DNA of 64,000 nt from Aquiluna sp. KACHI24 (GCF_025997915.1 NZ_AP026677.1:248001-312000); one strand, 5' to 3'. Positions 53,929-61,793 are shown, counted from the stretch's first letter. Notes: a model not told the origin generated them from the sequence alone. Program-made: numbers and translations.

Positions 53929-54398
53929 CCGATTCTCTTGAGCAGCATGTTGGTGTGGCCGGTCGCCTTTACGTTGTAGAGGGCGTCGACCACCACACCA
54001 TTCTCATCAATCAAGATTGTTGAACGCAGAGCTCCCTTGTAGATACGTCCGTAGAGAGACTTCTCTCCATATGCGCCGTAGGCGCGGTGCGCATCCATGT
54101 TCTCATCGCTAAGCAGGGCGAAGGTGAGTTCATGTGCATCTTCAAAGCTCTTCAGCTTCTTTACGGGATCAGGCGAGACACCCACGATTTTGTAGCCCTT
54201 CGCCTCGAATTGAGGCAAAGCATCTTGGAAATCGGCGGCTTCTTTGGTGCAGCCGGGGCTCCCTGCAGCGGGGTAGAAGTAGAGAACGGTTTTGGTTCCG
54301 AGTAGGTCCGAGAGTGACTTAGTTTCGCCATCTTGATTCAACAAGCTGAAATCTGGAGCCTTATCTCCAGGACTCAGTCGCTGCACTACGTCGGACAT
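53925..54398 (-). CDS. bcp: Bcp-type peroxiredoxin lacking the resolving cysteine
   Basis: 157-residue thiol peroxidase of the AhpC/TSA superfamily. The peroxidatic Cys50 is in SPGCTKEA; the resolving Cys of 2-Cys Bcp (five residues later) is Ala55, and there is no other Cys, so it must act as a 1-Cys enzyme. ATG 54398 with GAGG upstream is preferred over the GTG at 54404. A paralogue with both cysteines is at 57907-58368. Confidence 0.88.
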   Translation of the reverse strand: MSDVVQRLSPGDKAPDFSLLNQDGETKSLSDLLGTKTVLYFYPAAGSPGCTKEAADFQDALPQFEAKGYKIVGVSPDPVKKLKSFEDAHELTFALLSDENMDAHRAYGAYGEKSLYGRIYKGALRSTILIDENGVVVDALYNVKATGHTNMLLKRIG

Positions 54399-54488
54399 CA
54401 ACACCTCGGCTTTGGTTTATAGAAACATTATTCATCCGAAAGCTGGCCCGAGTCTCAGTTCGCCAATAGCGTTTGCGAAAAAAGTTCG

Positions 54489-54517
54489 TTGCAGGGCTCA
54501 ATTTCAACTGCTAGGAT
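54489..54517 (+). promoter_or_regulatory. Promoter of tRNA-Lys
   Basis: TTGCAG (54489-54494) and TAGGAT (54512-54517) with a 17-nt spacer, 11 nt before the tRNA 5' end. The expected transcription start is about 54524. Confidence 0.6.
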
Positions 54518-54528
54518 TTCCCCTCGTT

Positions 54529-54601
54529 GCGCCTCTAGCTCAATCGGCAGAGCAACTGACTCTTAATCAGTGGGTTCTGGGTTCAAGTCCCAGGGGGCGC
54601 A
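54529..54601 (+). tRNA. tRNA-Lys (anticodon CTT)
   Basis: A 73-nt cloverleaf: acceptor GCGCCTC pairs with GGGGCGC (one U-G pair), anticodon stem ACTGA/TCAGT with loop CTCTTAA (anticodon CTT), and T-arm CTGGG-TTCAAGT-CCCAG. Discriminator A at 54601; the 3' CCA is not encoded. A T-run follows at 54603. Confidence 0.95.
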
Positions 54602-54679
54602 CTTTTTCATTTAACTGATTCTTAAATTACGCGCCTTCACGCCCGCTCAAACTGATCTCAGCCGATTTTTTTTACGCAC

Positions 54680-54708
54680 TTCACAAATTTGTCTAGACCC
54701 CCTAGACT
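54680..54708 (+). promoter_or_regulatory. Promoter with overlapping inverted repeat before the VOC gene
   Basis: TTCACA (54680-54685) and TAGACT (54703-54708) with a 17-nt spacer. The -10 ends 6 nt before the ATG, so a leaderless transcript is expected, and no Shine-Dalgarno is present. The inverted repeat GTCTAG-N5-CTAGAC (54691-54707) covers the spacer and -10, as a repressor operator would. Confidence 0.6.
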
Positions 54709-54714
54709 TATGCC

Positions 54715-55551
54715 ATGGCCAAACTAGCTGACTCCCTAACCATGGGTCCTGTGACCCTGCGGGTTGCGAATCTTGATTTGATGTCCGATTACTACATCAG
54801 TGCGGTGGGACTGAAGTTGGTCGGTGAGACTCTCAACTCCAAGGTCCTGGGCGGCGATCAGGGAACTGCTTTGATCTTGGAACATGCTCCGGAACTGCGT
54901 CACGCTGGACCCAGCGAGGCCGGTCTTTTCCACACCGCGTTTTTGTTTTCGTCTCGATCCGAGCTGGCTTCGGCTGTGGCATCAGTCGCTACCAAGCACC
55001 CAGGGTCTTTCACTGGGTCAGCCGACCACCTAGTTTCTGAAGCGTTTTACTTCGATGACCCAGAGGGCAACGGTGTCGAACTCTACTTCGATAAAGAGCG
55101 CACGCTTTGGTCGTGGCAACACGGCCAAGTTCAGATGGATACGTTGAGGCTCGACCCCAATCAGTATATTGCCGAAAACCTTGACCCTGAGGCTGAGTTG
55201 TCCGCAGCCGTCATCGGTCACGTTCATCTCAGCGTCGGAAACATTTCTCAGGCCAAGGATTTCTATATCGATCTGCTCGGGTTTGACGTGACGATGGACT
55301 GGGGTGGGACTGCCTTGTTTGTCTCGGTGGGCGGTTATCACCACCACATGGCCATGAATATTTGGCGATCTCGTGGGGCTGGTCGACGCCAGCCCACGCT
55401 CGGTCTCAGAGACGTTTCACTGGTTCTGCCAAATGACCAGGTGTTTGGTGCCGCTGTAGAGCGATTGAGTAGGTCTGATGTGAGGCAGCTCGAGACAAAT
55501 TTGGTCCTGGTTGAGGACCCCTGGGGCAACCAGGTGAGCCTTAGCTACTAG
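54715..55551 (+). CDS. VOC-family ring-cleavage-type dioxygenase (CatE-like)
   Basis: 278 residues with two glyoxalase/VOC repeats (about 10-125 and 160-270). Metal-ligand positions are seen as His in FHTAFLFSS, His in IGHVHLSV and Glu in GVELYFD, as in CatE-type catechol or hydroquinone 2,3-dioxygenases. The exact substrate is unknown. The start codon is 54715; the stop abuts the convergent zinc-ribbon gene with no spacer. A palindromic promoter suggests repression by a MarR- or similar-type regulator. Confidence 0.8.
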   Translation: MAKLADSLTMGPVTLRVANLDLMSDYYISAVGLKLVGETLNSKVLGGDQGTALILEHAPELRHAGPSEAGLFHTAFLFSSRSELASAVASVATKHPGSFTGSADHLVSEAFYFDDPEGNGVELYFDKERTLWSWQHGQVQMDTLRLDPNQYIAENLDPEAELSAAVIGHVHLSVGNISQAKDFYIDLLGFDVTMDWGGTALFVSVGGYHHHMAMNIWRSRGAGRRQPTLGLRDVSLVLPNDQVFGAAVERLSRSDVRQLETNLVLVEDPWGNQVSLSY

Positions 55552-55830
55552 TTATTTTTTAACGGTTGAGAGTGCGTAGCCGCCGGCGACGCAGAGCGCT
55601 ATAGGTCCAACGAAGTCAAGGCCAGAAAACCAAGTGGTGCCACTGTTTGCAATCACAAAAACAAAGCCGAGCAACCCCACCGCGATCAAGCTCCAGCCAA
55701 TACCCCTTGAGACTCTGGGGTCAACCCTGTTGAGGTCTTCGCGTGATTTTGCGGTGAGCTTTCCGCAGGCTGGGCATCTGAAATCGTGTTGTGTAATTGC
55801 TGCGCTGCAGTGAGGGCAATTCATATCCAT
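55552..55830 (-). CDS. Small zinc-ribbon membrane protein
   Basis: 92 residues. N-terminal zinc ribbon with CPHC and CPAC (residues 5-8 and 19-22), a short charged linker, then two membrane helices (about 44-62 and 72-88). No known role. ATG 55830 has TAGTGT 6 nt upstream and no Shine-Dalgarno. Confidence 0.65.
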   Translation of the reverse strand: MDMNCPHCSAAITQHDFRCPACGKLTAKSREDLNRVDPRVSRGIGWSLIAVGLLGFVFVIANSGTTWFSGLDFVGPIALCVAGGYALSTVKK

Positions 55831-55836
55831 AGCTAA

Positions 55837-55842
55837 ACACTA
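55837..55842 (-). promoter_or_regulatory. -10-like hexamer TAGTGT for leaderless zinc-ribbon gene
   Basis: Minus-strand TAGTGT, 6 nt before the ATG at 55830. In the 45-nt divergent spacer with the cysteine hydrolase gene. Inference. Confidence 0.42.
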
Positions 55843-55875
55843 GGGGCAATAAGCTGTGGGGGATTGGAGATTCCG

Positions 55876-56382
55876 ATGACTAAAGCGCTGATGGTGATCG
55901 ACGTACAGGCAAGCTTGTTCCTAGGCAAGTGGGCTGTTCCGAATAAAGCCGAGCTGCTGTCTCGAATTGGTGATCGAGTGCTTCAGGCTCGCATGGCTGA
56001 GGAGCCAGTGATCTTTGTCCAAAACGATGGACCAGAGGATGAACTAGACGCCCCTGGTCTTCCGATGTGGGATTTGGTCATCAACCCTCGGCCAGAGGAG
56101 CTGGTGGTTAGAAAGACTACCCAAAACGTTTTTGAGTCCAACCCAGATTTGGCCGATGAGCTTCGCGCTCGCGGCATCACTGAGATTGAAGCCTGCGGTG
56201 TGCAGTCAGAGCTATGCCTAATTTCAAGTATTCGCGGGGCTCACGCAAACGGCTTCAAAGTGAGTCTGAATCCAGGACTGCATGGCACCTATGACGGCGG
56301 CTATCCAGGTGCCGATTCCGGCCCGAGCGCGCAAGAGCTGCACGATGCAGTGCAGCGTGAGGTGGATGCGCTCTCCAAGTGA
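55876..56382 (+). CDS. Isochorismatase-like cysteine hydrolase
   Basis: 168 residues of the nicotinamidase/isochorismatase superfamily. The triad is visible as Asp in MVIDVQ (about residue 9), Lys in VRKTTQNVF (about residue 75) and Cys in GVQSELCLIS (about residue 114). The substrate cannot be told from sequence. ATG 55876 has GGAG 6 nt upstream; a TTG at 55864 in frame is less likely. Overlaps the dehydrogenase gene by 4 nt. Confidence 0.82.
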   Translation: MTKALMVIDVQASLFLGKWAVPNKAELLSRIGDRVLQARMAEEPVIFVQNDGPEDELDAPGLPMWDLVINPRPEELVVRKTTQNVFESNPDLADELRARGITEIEACGVQSELCLISSIRGAHANGFKVSLNPGLHGTYDGGYPGADSGPSAQELHDAVQREVDALSK

Positions 56383-57302
56383 CAAATAACCTGATTGCTC
56401 TTGAACCCAAGCGGTTCGATTCATATGTTGCGGCTATAGAAGCCGCTGGTGGCCAGTTATCCGAACTCGGTCATCAAGTTGAGGCCCTAATTTGGACCGA
56501 TTATTCAAAGCCAGATTTGTTAGCACAGACGATCCGCGAGAATCCCCAATTGCGTTGGGTGCAGCTACCCTTCGCCGGAGTAGATGCTTTTGCAGACCTA
56601 CTCCACCTACCAGTCACCTTCACCTCTGCCAAGCGCTCCTACTCTGAACCGGTTGCTGAACACGCGCTTATGTTGGCTATGGCCCTTGGTCGAATATTGC
56701 CCAAACGGGTGAAGGCGCTGAGTTGGGGTAAAAAACATGCTGAGTCGCTTTATGACGAGGAAGTCGTAATCGTTGGAGGTGGCGGAATTGCTCAGGAGCT
56801 AGTGCGACTTCTGGTTCCGTTTCGATCCCGGATCAAAGTAGTTCGAAAGCGTGAGAGTGAGCCCTTTGATACCTACGGCATGGCCGAGGTGGTCCCATTT
56901 GAAAGGCTCGATGAGTCCTTAGCTAGGGCAAAGTTTGTCTTTCTCGCATGCGCTCTGACCGATGAGACCAGATTCTTGTTCTCAGGCCCAAGGTTCTCAG
57001 TTATGCGAGACGACTCATATCTGGTGAACGTGGCTCGAGGAGAGGTTGTTGATCAGGAAGCCCTCTTAGACGCTTTGGATTCGGGGGATATCGCTGGTGC
57101 CGCAACGGATGTCACCTACCCAGAACCGCTACATGAGGGTCACCCGATGTGGGGTAGGGAAGATCTGATTATTACCCCGCACACCGCTGACACGAAACCG
57201 ATTGTTGAGCGACTTTTTGCTCAGCGATTGAGGGTAAACGTCGGATCTTGGATTGCGGGAAACCAACTAACCGGAGTGGTTGATCCAGAGTTGGGGTATT
57301 GA
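56379..57302 (+). CDS. D-isomer 2-hydroxyacid dehydrogenase family protein
   Basis: 307 residues, NAD(P)-dependent. The Rossmann motif reads VIVGGGGIAQELV (about residue 128), and the catalytic Arg, Glu and His are in NVARGEVVD, PEPLHEGHPMW and ITPHTADTKP. Substrate unknown; glyoxylate/hydroxypyruvate-type reductases and erythronate- or phosphoglycerate-type dehydrogenases are possible. GTG start overlaps the hydrolase gene, and the stop overlaps the LysE gene by 1 nt. Confidence 0.85.
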   Translation: MTNNLIALEPKRFDSYVAAIEAAGGQLSELGHQVEALIWTDYSKPDLLAQTIRENPQLRWVQLPFAGVDAFADLLHLPVTFTSAKRSYSEPVAEHALMLAMALGRILPKRVKALSWGKKHAESLYDEEVVIVGGGGIAQELVRLLVPFRSRIKVVRKRESEPFDTYGMAEVVPFERLDESLARAKFVFLACALTDETRFLFSGPRFSVMRDDSYLVNVARGEVVDQEALLDALDSGDIAGAATDVTYPEPLHEGHPMWGREDLIITPHTADTKPIVERLFAQRLRVNVGSWIAGNQLTGVVDPELGY

Positions 57303-57910
57303 TGGAGCTGAGCAACTGGCTTCTCTACACGGCGGCTGCGCTTGGTCTGTCCCTTACCCCGGGGCCTAATGGTTTGTTGGCGCTGACTCATGGCGCGCTC
57401 TACGGAACCAAACGAACGGTCGCGACAATCTTGGGTGGGGGAGTTGGCTTCACGATTGTCATCGGGTTGTCCATGTTTGGTATCGGTGCCATGCTTGCAG
57501 CCAATGCCGAGCTGATCTTTTGGCTGAAGTGGCTTGGCGGCGCATACCTGGTTTTCCTTGGCATCCAAGTTTGGCGGTCGGAACCGATCGGAGTGGCAAC
57601 ATCGCAGGGCGGTAAGTCGAGACCTTGGTCGCTTTTTCAAGCAGGCCTTTACTCAGCTGTCTCAAACCCCAAGGGCATCTTGTTTTTTGTAGCCTTTTTG
57701 CCGCAGTTCATTGAGCCTCAGAAACCTCTGCTGTGGCAGTTCCTGATAATGGCGGCCACGTTCTTCGTTATCGAGTTCTGCTACGAATTGACGGTCGCTG
57801 CGCTGGCCGACAGGATCACGCCATGGCTGAAAAAGGTTGGCAAAAACTTCAACCGAGTCTTTGGCTCGGTGTTTATTGCTATTGGGGTTTTGCTGCCGCT
57901 GCGCGGTTAG
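57302..57910 (+). CDS. LysE/RhtB-family exporter (first copy)
   Basis: 202-residue membrane exporter with about six helices. The N-terminal LTPGPNGLLALTHGALYGTK is the RhtB/LysE signature. Substrate may be an amino acid or homoserine lactone-like compound. ATG 57302 overlaps the previous stop by 1 nt (TGATG), with TTG 57299 as the alternative. Its stop shares TTAG with the convergent bcp2 gene. Confidence 0.83.
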   Translation: MELSNWLLYTAAALGLSLTPGPNGLLALTHGALYGTKRTVATILGGGVGFTIVIGLSMFGIGAMLAANAELIFWLKWLGGAYLVFLGIQVWRSEPIGVATSQGGKSRPWSLFQAGLYSAVSNPKGILFFVAFLPQFIEPQKPLLWQFLIMAATFFVIEFCYELTVAALADRITPWLKKVGKNFNRVFGSVFIAIGVLLPLRG

Positions 57911-58368
57911 ATACCTAGCTCGTTTTTGAGCATCTCGATGTGACCCTTCGCCTTCACGTTGTAAAGCACGTGGGTTAGGGCGCCGCTCTCATCTACTACG
58001 AATGTTGATCGAATGGTGCCCATGTAGGTCTTGCCGTACATGCTCTTCTCTCCGTATGCGCCATAGGCCTGCTGCACGGCGTTGTCTGGGTCGGAGAGGA
58101 GGTCGAAGTTCAGGTTCTCCTTGTCCTTGAATTTCTTTAGCTTGCCAGGCAGGTCAGGGGAGATTCCCAAGACCGTGTAGCCAGCTGATTTCAAGGTGTT
58201 GATGTTGTCTCTTAGCTCGCAGGCCTGAGTGGTGCAGCCCGGGGTTGATGCCGCCGGGTAGAAGTACACCACTACCTTTTGACCGGCTAGTGAATCCAGG
58301 CTGACTGACTGGTCGTCTTGATTCTTCAGGGTGAACTTAGGGGCTGAATCTCCGACTTTTACGCTCAT
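57907..58368 (-). CDS. bcp: Bcp-type peroxiredoxin, 2-Cys form
   Basis: 153-residue thioredoxin-dependent thiol peroxidase. The peroxidatic Cys45 and resolving Cys50 are both present in PGCTTQACEL, unlike the paralogue at 53925. It overlaps the crtYf gene by 4 nt, so it is in the carotenoid cyclase operon and may protect the pathway or its products from peroxides. Confidence 0.92.
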   Translation of the reverse strand: MSVKVGDSAPKFTLKNQDDQSVSLDSLAGQKVVVYFYPAASTPGCTTQACELRDNINTLKSAGYTVLGISPDLPGKLKKFKDKENLNFDLLSDPDNAVQQAYGAYGEKSMYGKTYMGTIRSTFVVDESGALTHVLYNVKAKGHIEMLKNELGI

Positions 58369-58700
58369 GCGTTTTCCATTTCTCTAGCTGCTTGCTTTGT
58401 TCTTTTTGAACCCAAGCCCTCGAGCTTGAGCCAAGTTGACATTGTGAGCACCACCAGGCTGAAGCCAAACAGCAGGTCCTCTAGCGGGGCGTTCACGATT
58501 CGAATTCCCATAATCGCGTTCTCGCCATAGGTGACAATTTCGGTGCCGGTTAGGTAACCGTTGGTCAAGAGTTGAAAGAAAATCACTATCGAGTAGGCGA
58601 TGTAGAAGCTTGTCCTAGCGAAAAGACCTGTCTTCAAAATGCCTGACTCTATGAAGATCACGATTGCTACCGAGATAAGGGCAAGAACTGTGTAACTCAT
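58365..58700 (-). CDS. crtYf: Lycopene cyclase subunit CrtYf-like
   Basis: 111 residues with three or four membrane helices and the cyclase motif PLEDLLFGF (about residue 72) of the heterodimeric actinobacterial lycopene cyclases. It works with the adjacent CrtYe-type protein to close ionone rings on lycopene or C50 precursors; beta or epsilon specificity cannot be decided from sequence. Overlaps crtYe by 4 nt and bcp by 4 nt. Confidence 0.87.
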   Translation of the reverse strand: MSYTVLALISVAIVIFIESGILKTGLFARTSFYIAYSIVIFFQLLTNGYLTGTEIVTYGENAIMGIRIVNAPLEDLLFGFSLVVLTMSTWLKLEGLGSKRTKQAAREMENA

Positions 58701-59053
58701 TTACTCACCAGCTCACTTCTTTTCTCTCGGTAGGCAAGCAGCATGCGGTAAGCAGAGCGGGTTCCCTCCATGGTGAGGATTGCAGCGACCGGGATCAAGA
58801 CAAAGAACAGGTATTCCTCGAGCGGGATATCCAGCGGGCCATAGATGCCAAGGATTTGATCGCGGTCAAAGAACCAGTGACCCTGTGAAATTGCATAGGC
58901 ATCCCAGATGATGAACCAAGGTGCGACAAGAAGAATGGTTGTCAGTAATCGGATTGGGTTTCTCAAGACTCGAATCTTGAAACCCCACTCGAGCCACCAG
59001 GATCCGAAGACCACAAACAGCAGCATCGCCATGTAAGACCACTGCCCGAACAT
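58697..59053 (-). CDS. crtYe: Lycopene cyclase subunit CrtYe-like
   Basis: 118 residues from ATG 59053, which has CAGGAG at the right distance; a longer frame to 59089 would run into blh. Three or four membrane helices and the motif PLEEYLFF (about residue 76) identify it as the partner of CrtYf. First gene of crtYe-crtYf-bcp. Only 27 nt separate it from the divergent blh gene. Confidence 0.87.
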   Translation of the reverse strand: MFGQWSYMAMLLFVVFGSWWLEWGFKIRVLRNPIRLLTTILLVAPWFIIWDAYAISQGHWFFDRDQILGIYGPLDIPLEEYLFFVLIPVAAILTMEGTRSAYRMLLAYREKRSELVSK

Positions 59054-59060
59054 ACTGCTC

Positions 59061-59076
59061 CTGAGACTAGACTCAG
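59061..59076. promoter_or_regulatory. Palindromic spacer with overlapping divergent -10-like hexamers (crtYe/blh)
   Basis: CTGAGACTAGACTCAG is an imperfect 16-bp palindrome (14 of 16 positions match). It contains TAGACT on the plus strand (59068-59073, 7 nt before the blh GTG) and TAGTCT on the minus strand (59064-59069), which share two bases, so polymerase could not use both at once. No good -35 hexamers are seen. Confidence 0.5.
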
Positions 59077-59080
59077 CCCT

Positions 59081-60034
59081 GTGCTGCAATCAGAACTGAA
59101 GCTGCTGGTTCAACTTCGAACCATCTCTAGATACAGCATTTTGTTCGGCACTTTTATTTCAATTCCGTTGAGTTTTTTCTTCCCTGAACAGATTATTTGG
59201 CAGGTCGTTCTCGCTCTCTTTGCCCTGGCTGTCGGAACCCCGCATGGGGCTGTCGACCACCTGGTTACCGTGCCAAAGTTCAAGCTCTTGAAGATGACCT
59301 TGTTTATCGCTGGCTATCTCGCGGTAACCGGTCTGGCGATCTGGTTCTTGATTGCAAACAACCTGCTTGGTTTTCAACTCATCGTCTTGATCAGTGCAAT
59401 TCACTTCGGTATTGGTGATGCCTCCTTCATCAAAGAGATTGAAAGCCGCAAAGGAATCCAGAATCTACCTCGCCTGAGTTATGCCCTCGCCGCGGGCTTC
59501 ACACCGGTGTTTATCCCGCTTCTAACCGAAGGTGCGGCCGAGGCTCTGCAGGCAGTAAACCCAAGTCTTGTTGGTTGGGCCGCAGGATTTGAGACAGAGC
59601 TTTTGTGGGCGGTAATCGCCCTGAATCTTTTTGCGGTTGGCCTCATGGCGCTAAAACGTCGCTTCGATGAGGTCATTGACTTGCTGCTACTTCTTGGAAT
59701 CAGTCTTGTTGCACCGCCACTTGTTGCCTTCGCTTTTTACTTCGGTTTGTGGCACGCCCTTCGGCATACCGGCCGATTGACCCTAGAGCTACGAAGCGCC
59801 CAGCGCTTGCATGAATCAGGCCGCCGCTGGGCCAGTTTTTTCAAAGCATTCATCGCTGGTGTGCCAGCTTTGGTTTTGGTTTTGGGTTTCACGATCGGCT
59901 GGGCACTCTTGTCTGACTTTAGTTTGCCGGAAGAGCTGCTGTGGCTTTTGCTGGTCGTGATTTGGGCTTTGACGGTGCCCCATATGGCCCTTACGGCAAG
60001 ATTGGATGCCAAGGCGATGGGAGTGAAGCTTTGA
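59081..60034 (+). CDS. blh: Brp/Blh-family beta-carotene 15,15'-dioxygenase
   Basis: 317-residue membrane enzyme cleaving beta-carotene into two molecules of retinal, the chromophore of microbial rhodopsins. Conserved His residues are seen in GTPHGAVDHL (about residues 50-59), AIHFGIGD (about residue 107) and GLWHALRH (about residue 229). Several membrane helices are evident. GTG start with TAGACT 7 nt upstream. No rhodopsin gene lies in the window, but Blh implies one elsewhere. Overlaps the LysE gene by 4 nt. Confidence 0.9.
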   Translation: MLQSELKLLVQLRTISRYSILFGTFISIPLSFFFPEQIIWQVVLALFALAVGTPHGAVDHLVTVPKFKLLKMTLFIAGYLAVTGLAIWFLIANNLLGFQLIVLISAIHFGIGDASFIKEIESRKGIQNLPRLSYALAAGFTPVFIPLLTEGAAEALQAVNPSLVGWAAGFETELLWAVIALNLFAVGLMALKRRFDEVIDLLLLLGISLVAPPLVAFAFYFGLWHALRHTGRLTLELRSAQRLHESGRRWASFFKAFIAGVPALVLVLGFTIGWALLSDFSLPEELLWLLLVVIWALTVPHMALTARLDAKAMGVKL

Positions 60035-60633
60035 TCTCTGCAACCACTGGATTTTTGACGGGGCTCTCGCTGATTATCGCAATCGGTGCTCAGAATGCGT
60101 TCGTGCTGAGGCAAGGGCTTCGTAAAGAGCACATCTTTCCAATCGTGCTCTTTGCATCGATCTCTGATGCGCTTCTAATCATCGTTGGCATTGCTGGCCT
60201 GGGTGCTGTGATTCAGGGTTACCCGCTGGCCCTTGAGGTGATTCGCTACGTCGGAGCTGCCTACCTGGCATGGTTCGGCGTATCGGCACTCAGAAGGGCT
60301 TTGAAGCCTGGATCATTGGAGGCTGGTTCAGGATCCGGCATCACTTTGGGTAAGGCAATCGCAACCGTGGCTGCGCTGACCTACCTAAATCCACACGTTT
60401 ACCTCGACACCGTGATTTTGGTTGGCGGCATTGGTAATCAGTTTGGCGATGAGCGTTGGCTGTTCGCATTTGGCGCCGCCACCGCATCCTTTGTTTGGTT
60501 CTTTTCGCTTGGCTACTTCGCCAAACTGCTTTCTAGATTTGTTTCCTCTCCGAAATTCTGGAGGGTGCTCGATGGCTTCATCGCTTTGGTGATGTTCTCA
60601 ATTGCAGTGCTTTTGTTGACCTATGAGTTTTAG
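60031..60633 (+). CDS. LysE/ArgO-family exporter (second copy)
   Basis: 200-residue exporter with about six helices. LSLIIAIGAQNAFVLRQG is the LysE/ArgO signature, so basic amino acids are the likely substrates. TTG 60031 overlaps the blh stop (TTGA) with GGGAG upstream; a longer frame to 59941 overlaps blh extensively. It differs clearly from the RhtB-like copy at 57302. Confidence 0.85.
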   Translation: MISATTGFLTGLSLIIAIGAQNAFVLRQGLRKEHIFPIVLFASISDALLIIVGIAGLGAVIQGYPLALEVIRYVGAAYLAWFGVSALRRALKPGSLEAGSGSGITLGKAIATVAALTYLNPHVYLDTVILVGGIGNQFGDERWLFAFGAATASFVWFFSLGYFAKLLSRFVSSPKFWRVLDGFIALVMFSIAVLLLTYEF

Positions 60634-60647
60634 GGATTGAATAGAAA

Positions 60648-61793
60648 ATGACATTTGAAGAGAGCTCGCTCGGAAACTTTGCTAACCGCTCAAGTTCTAA
60701 ATGGCGTCGCTACCCGGCCGATGTTCTTCCGATGCACGTCGCGGAAATGGACTTTGAGGTAGCTGTCGAGATTCGCGAGAAACTCCACGATCTGGTGTCT
60801 CGCTCTGACCTTGGCTACCTTGGACCAATCCCCGAGCTTGCCACTGCCTTTGAGAAGTATGCGCTCGCAAAGTGGGGTTGGCAGATTCACAAGCCGAACC
60901 TGAAACTCGCCACCGATGTTGGCGTTGCAGCGGTAGAGATTTTGCGTGTGGTCACAAAACCAGGCGAGCGGGTATTGATCAACTCCCCGGTCTATTCGAG
61001 CTTTTATCACTGGATACACGAGGTTGGTGCTGTCGAGCACGATGCTCCACTTCGACTTGAGGGAGACTCTTGGCGGCTAGATCTTGAAGCGATCGAGGAA
61101 GCCTTCAAATCAGGCGTGAAGGTCTACATGATCTGCTCACCGCAAAACCCAGTCGGCACTATCCACTCGGCCGAAGAGCTCCAAGCCATTTCCGACCTGG
61201 CAAACCAATACGGGGTTTTAGTGATCTCGGATGAGATTCACGCCCCACTTAGCTTTGAAAGCTTCACTCCCTACCTGACTATTGAAGGAGCAGATAGAAA
61301 CGGCGTAGTCATCACATCGAGCTCTAAGGCTTGGAATACTGCTGGCCTAAAAGCAGGCTTTCTGATCTATCAATCCGATGAGGTAGCCAAGCGAATTCAA
61401 GGTATTCCGGAGGCTATGCACTGGCGCAGCTCACTACTGGGTGCTTTTGCCATGACAGTCGCCTATGACGCTTGCGACTACTGGATTGATCAGACGAATG
61501 TTCGATTGCAGGAAAACCTGGCCCATTTAAGGGCTGAGGTTGAAAGGCAGCTCCCCAAGGCCAAGATGTTTGACCACAAGGCAACCTACTTGGCTTGGAT
61601 TGATCTAACTGAATACCAGCTGGCGAAACCCCAGGCCGAGATTCTTCGCCGCGGGGTGGCCTTGGTCCCTGGAGAAGATCATGCTCCCAAAGACGAATAT
61701 TCAACCTTCGTGCGATTTAACTTTGCGTGCTCAAAGGAACGAATTACCGAAGCGGTTCGTCGGATGCGCTCAGCGCTTGAGGGCAGTAACTAG
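60648..61793 (+). CDS. patB: MalY/PatB-type aminotransferase (putative cystathionine beta-lyase)
   Basis: 381-residue fold-type I PLP enzyme. The PLP lysine lies in SSSKAWNTAGLKAG (about residue 225), with YMICSPQNPVGT and VISDEIHAPL upstream, as in MalY/PatB C-S lyases that cleave cystathionine or cysteine. Convergent with metZ, with which it shares 24 nt at the 3' ends. Role in methionine/cysteine metabolism is inferred from family and neighbour. Confidence 0.85.
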   Translation: MTFEESSLGNFANRSSSKWRRYPADVLPMHVAEMDFEVAVEIREKLHDLVSRSDLGYLGPIPELATAFEKYALAKWGWQIHKPNLKLATDVGVAAVEILRVVTKPGERVLINSPVYSSFYHWIHEVGAVEHDAPLRLEGDSWRLDLEAIEEAFKSGVKVYMICSPQNPVGTIHSAEELQAISDLANQYGVLVISDEIHAPLSFESFTPYLTIEGADRNGVVITSSSKAWNTAGLKAGFLIYQSDEVAKRIQGIPEAMHWRSSLLGAFAMTVAYDACDYWIDQTNVRLQENLAHLRAEVERQLPKAKMFDHKATYLAWIDLTEYQLAKPQAEILRRGVALVPGEDHAPKDEYSTFVRFNFACSKERITEAVRRMRSALEGSN

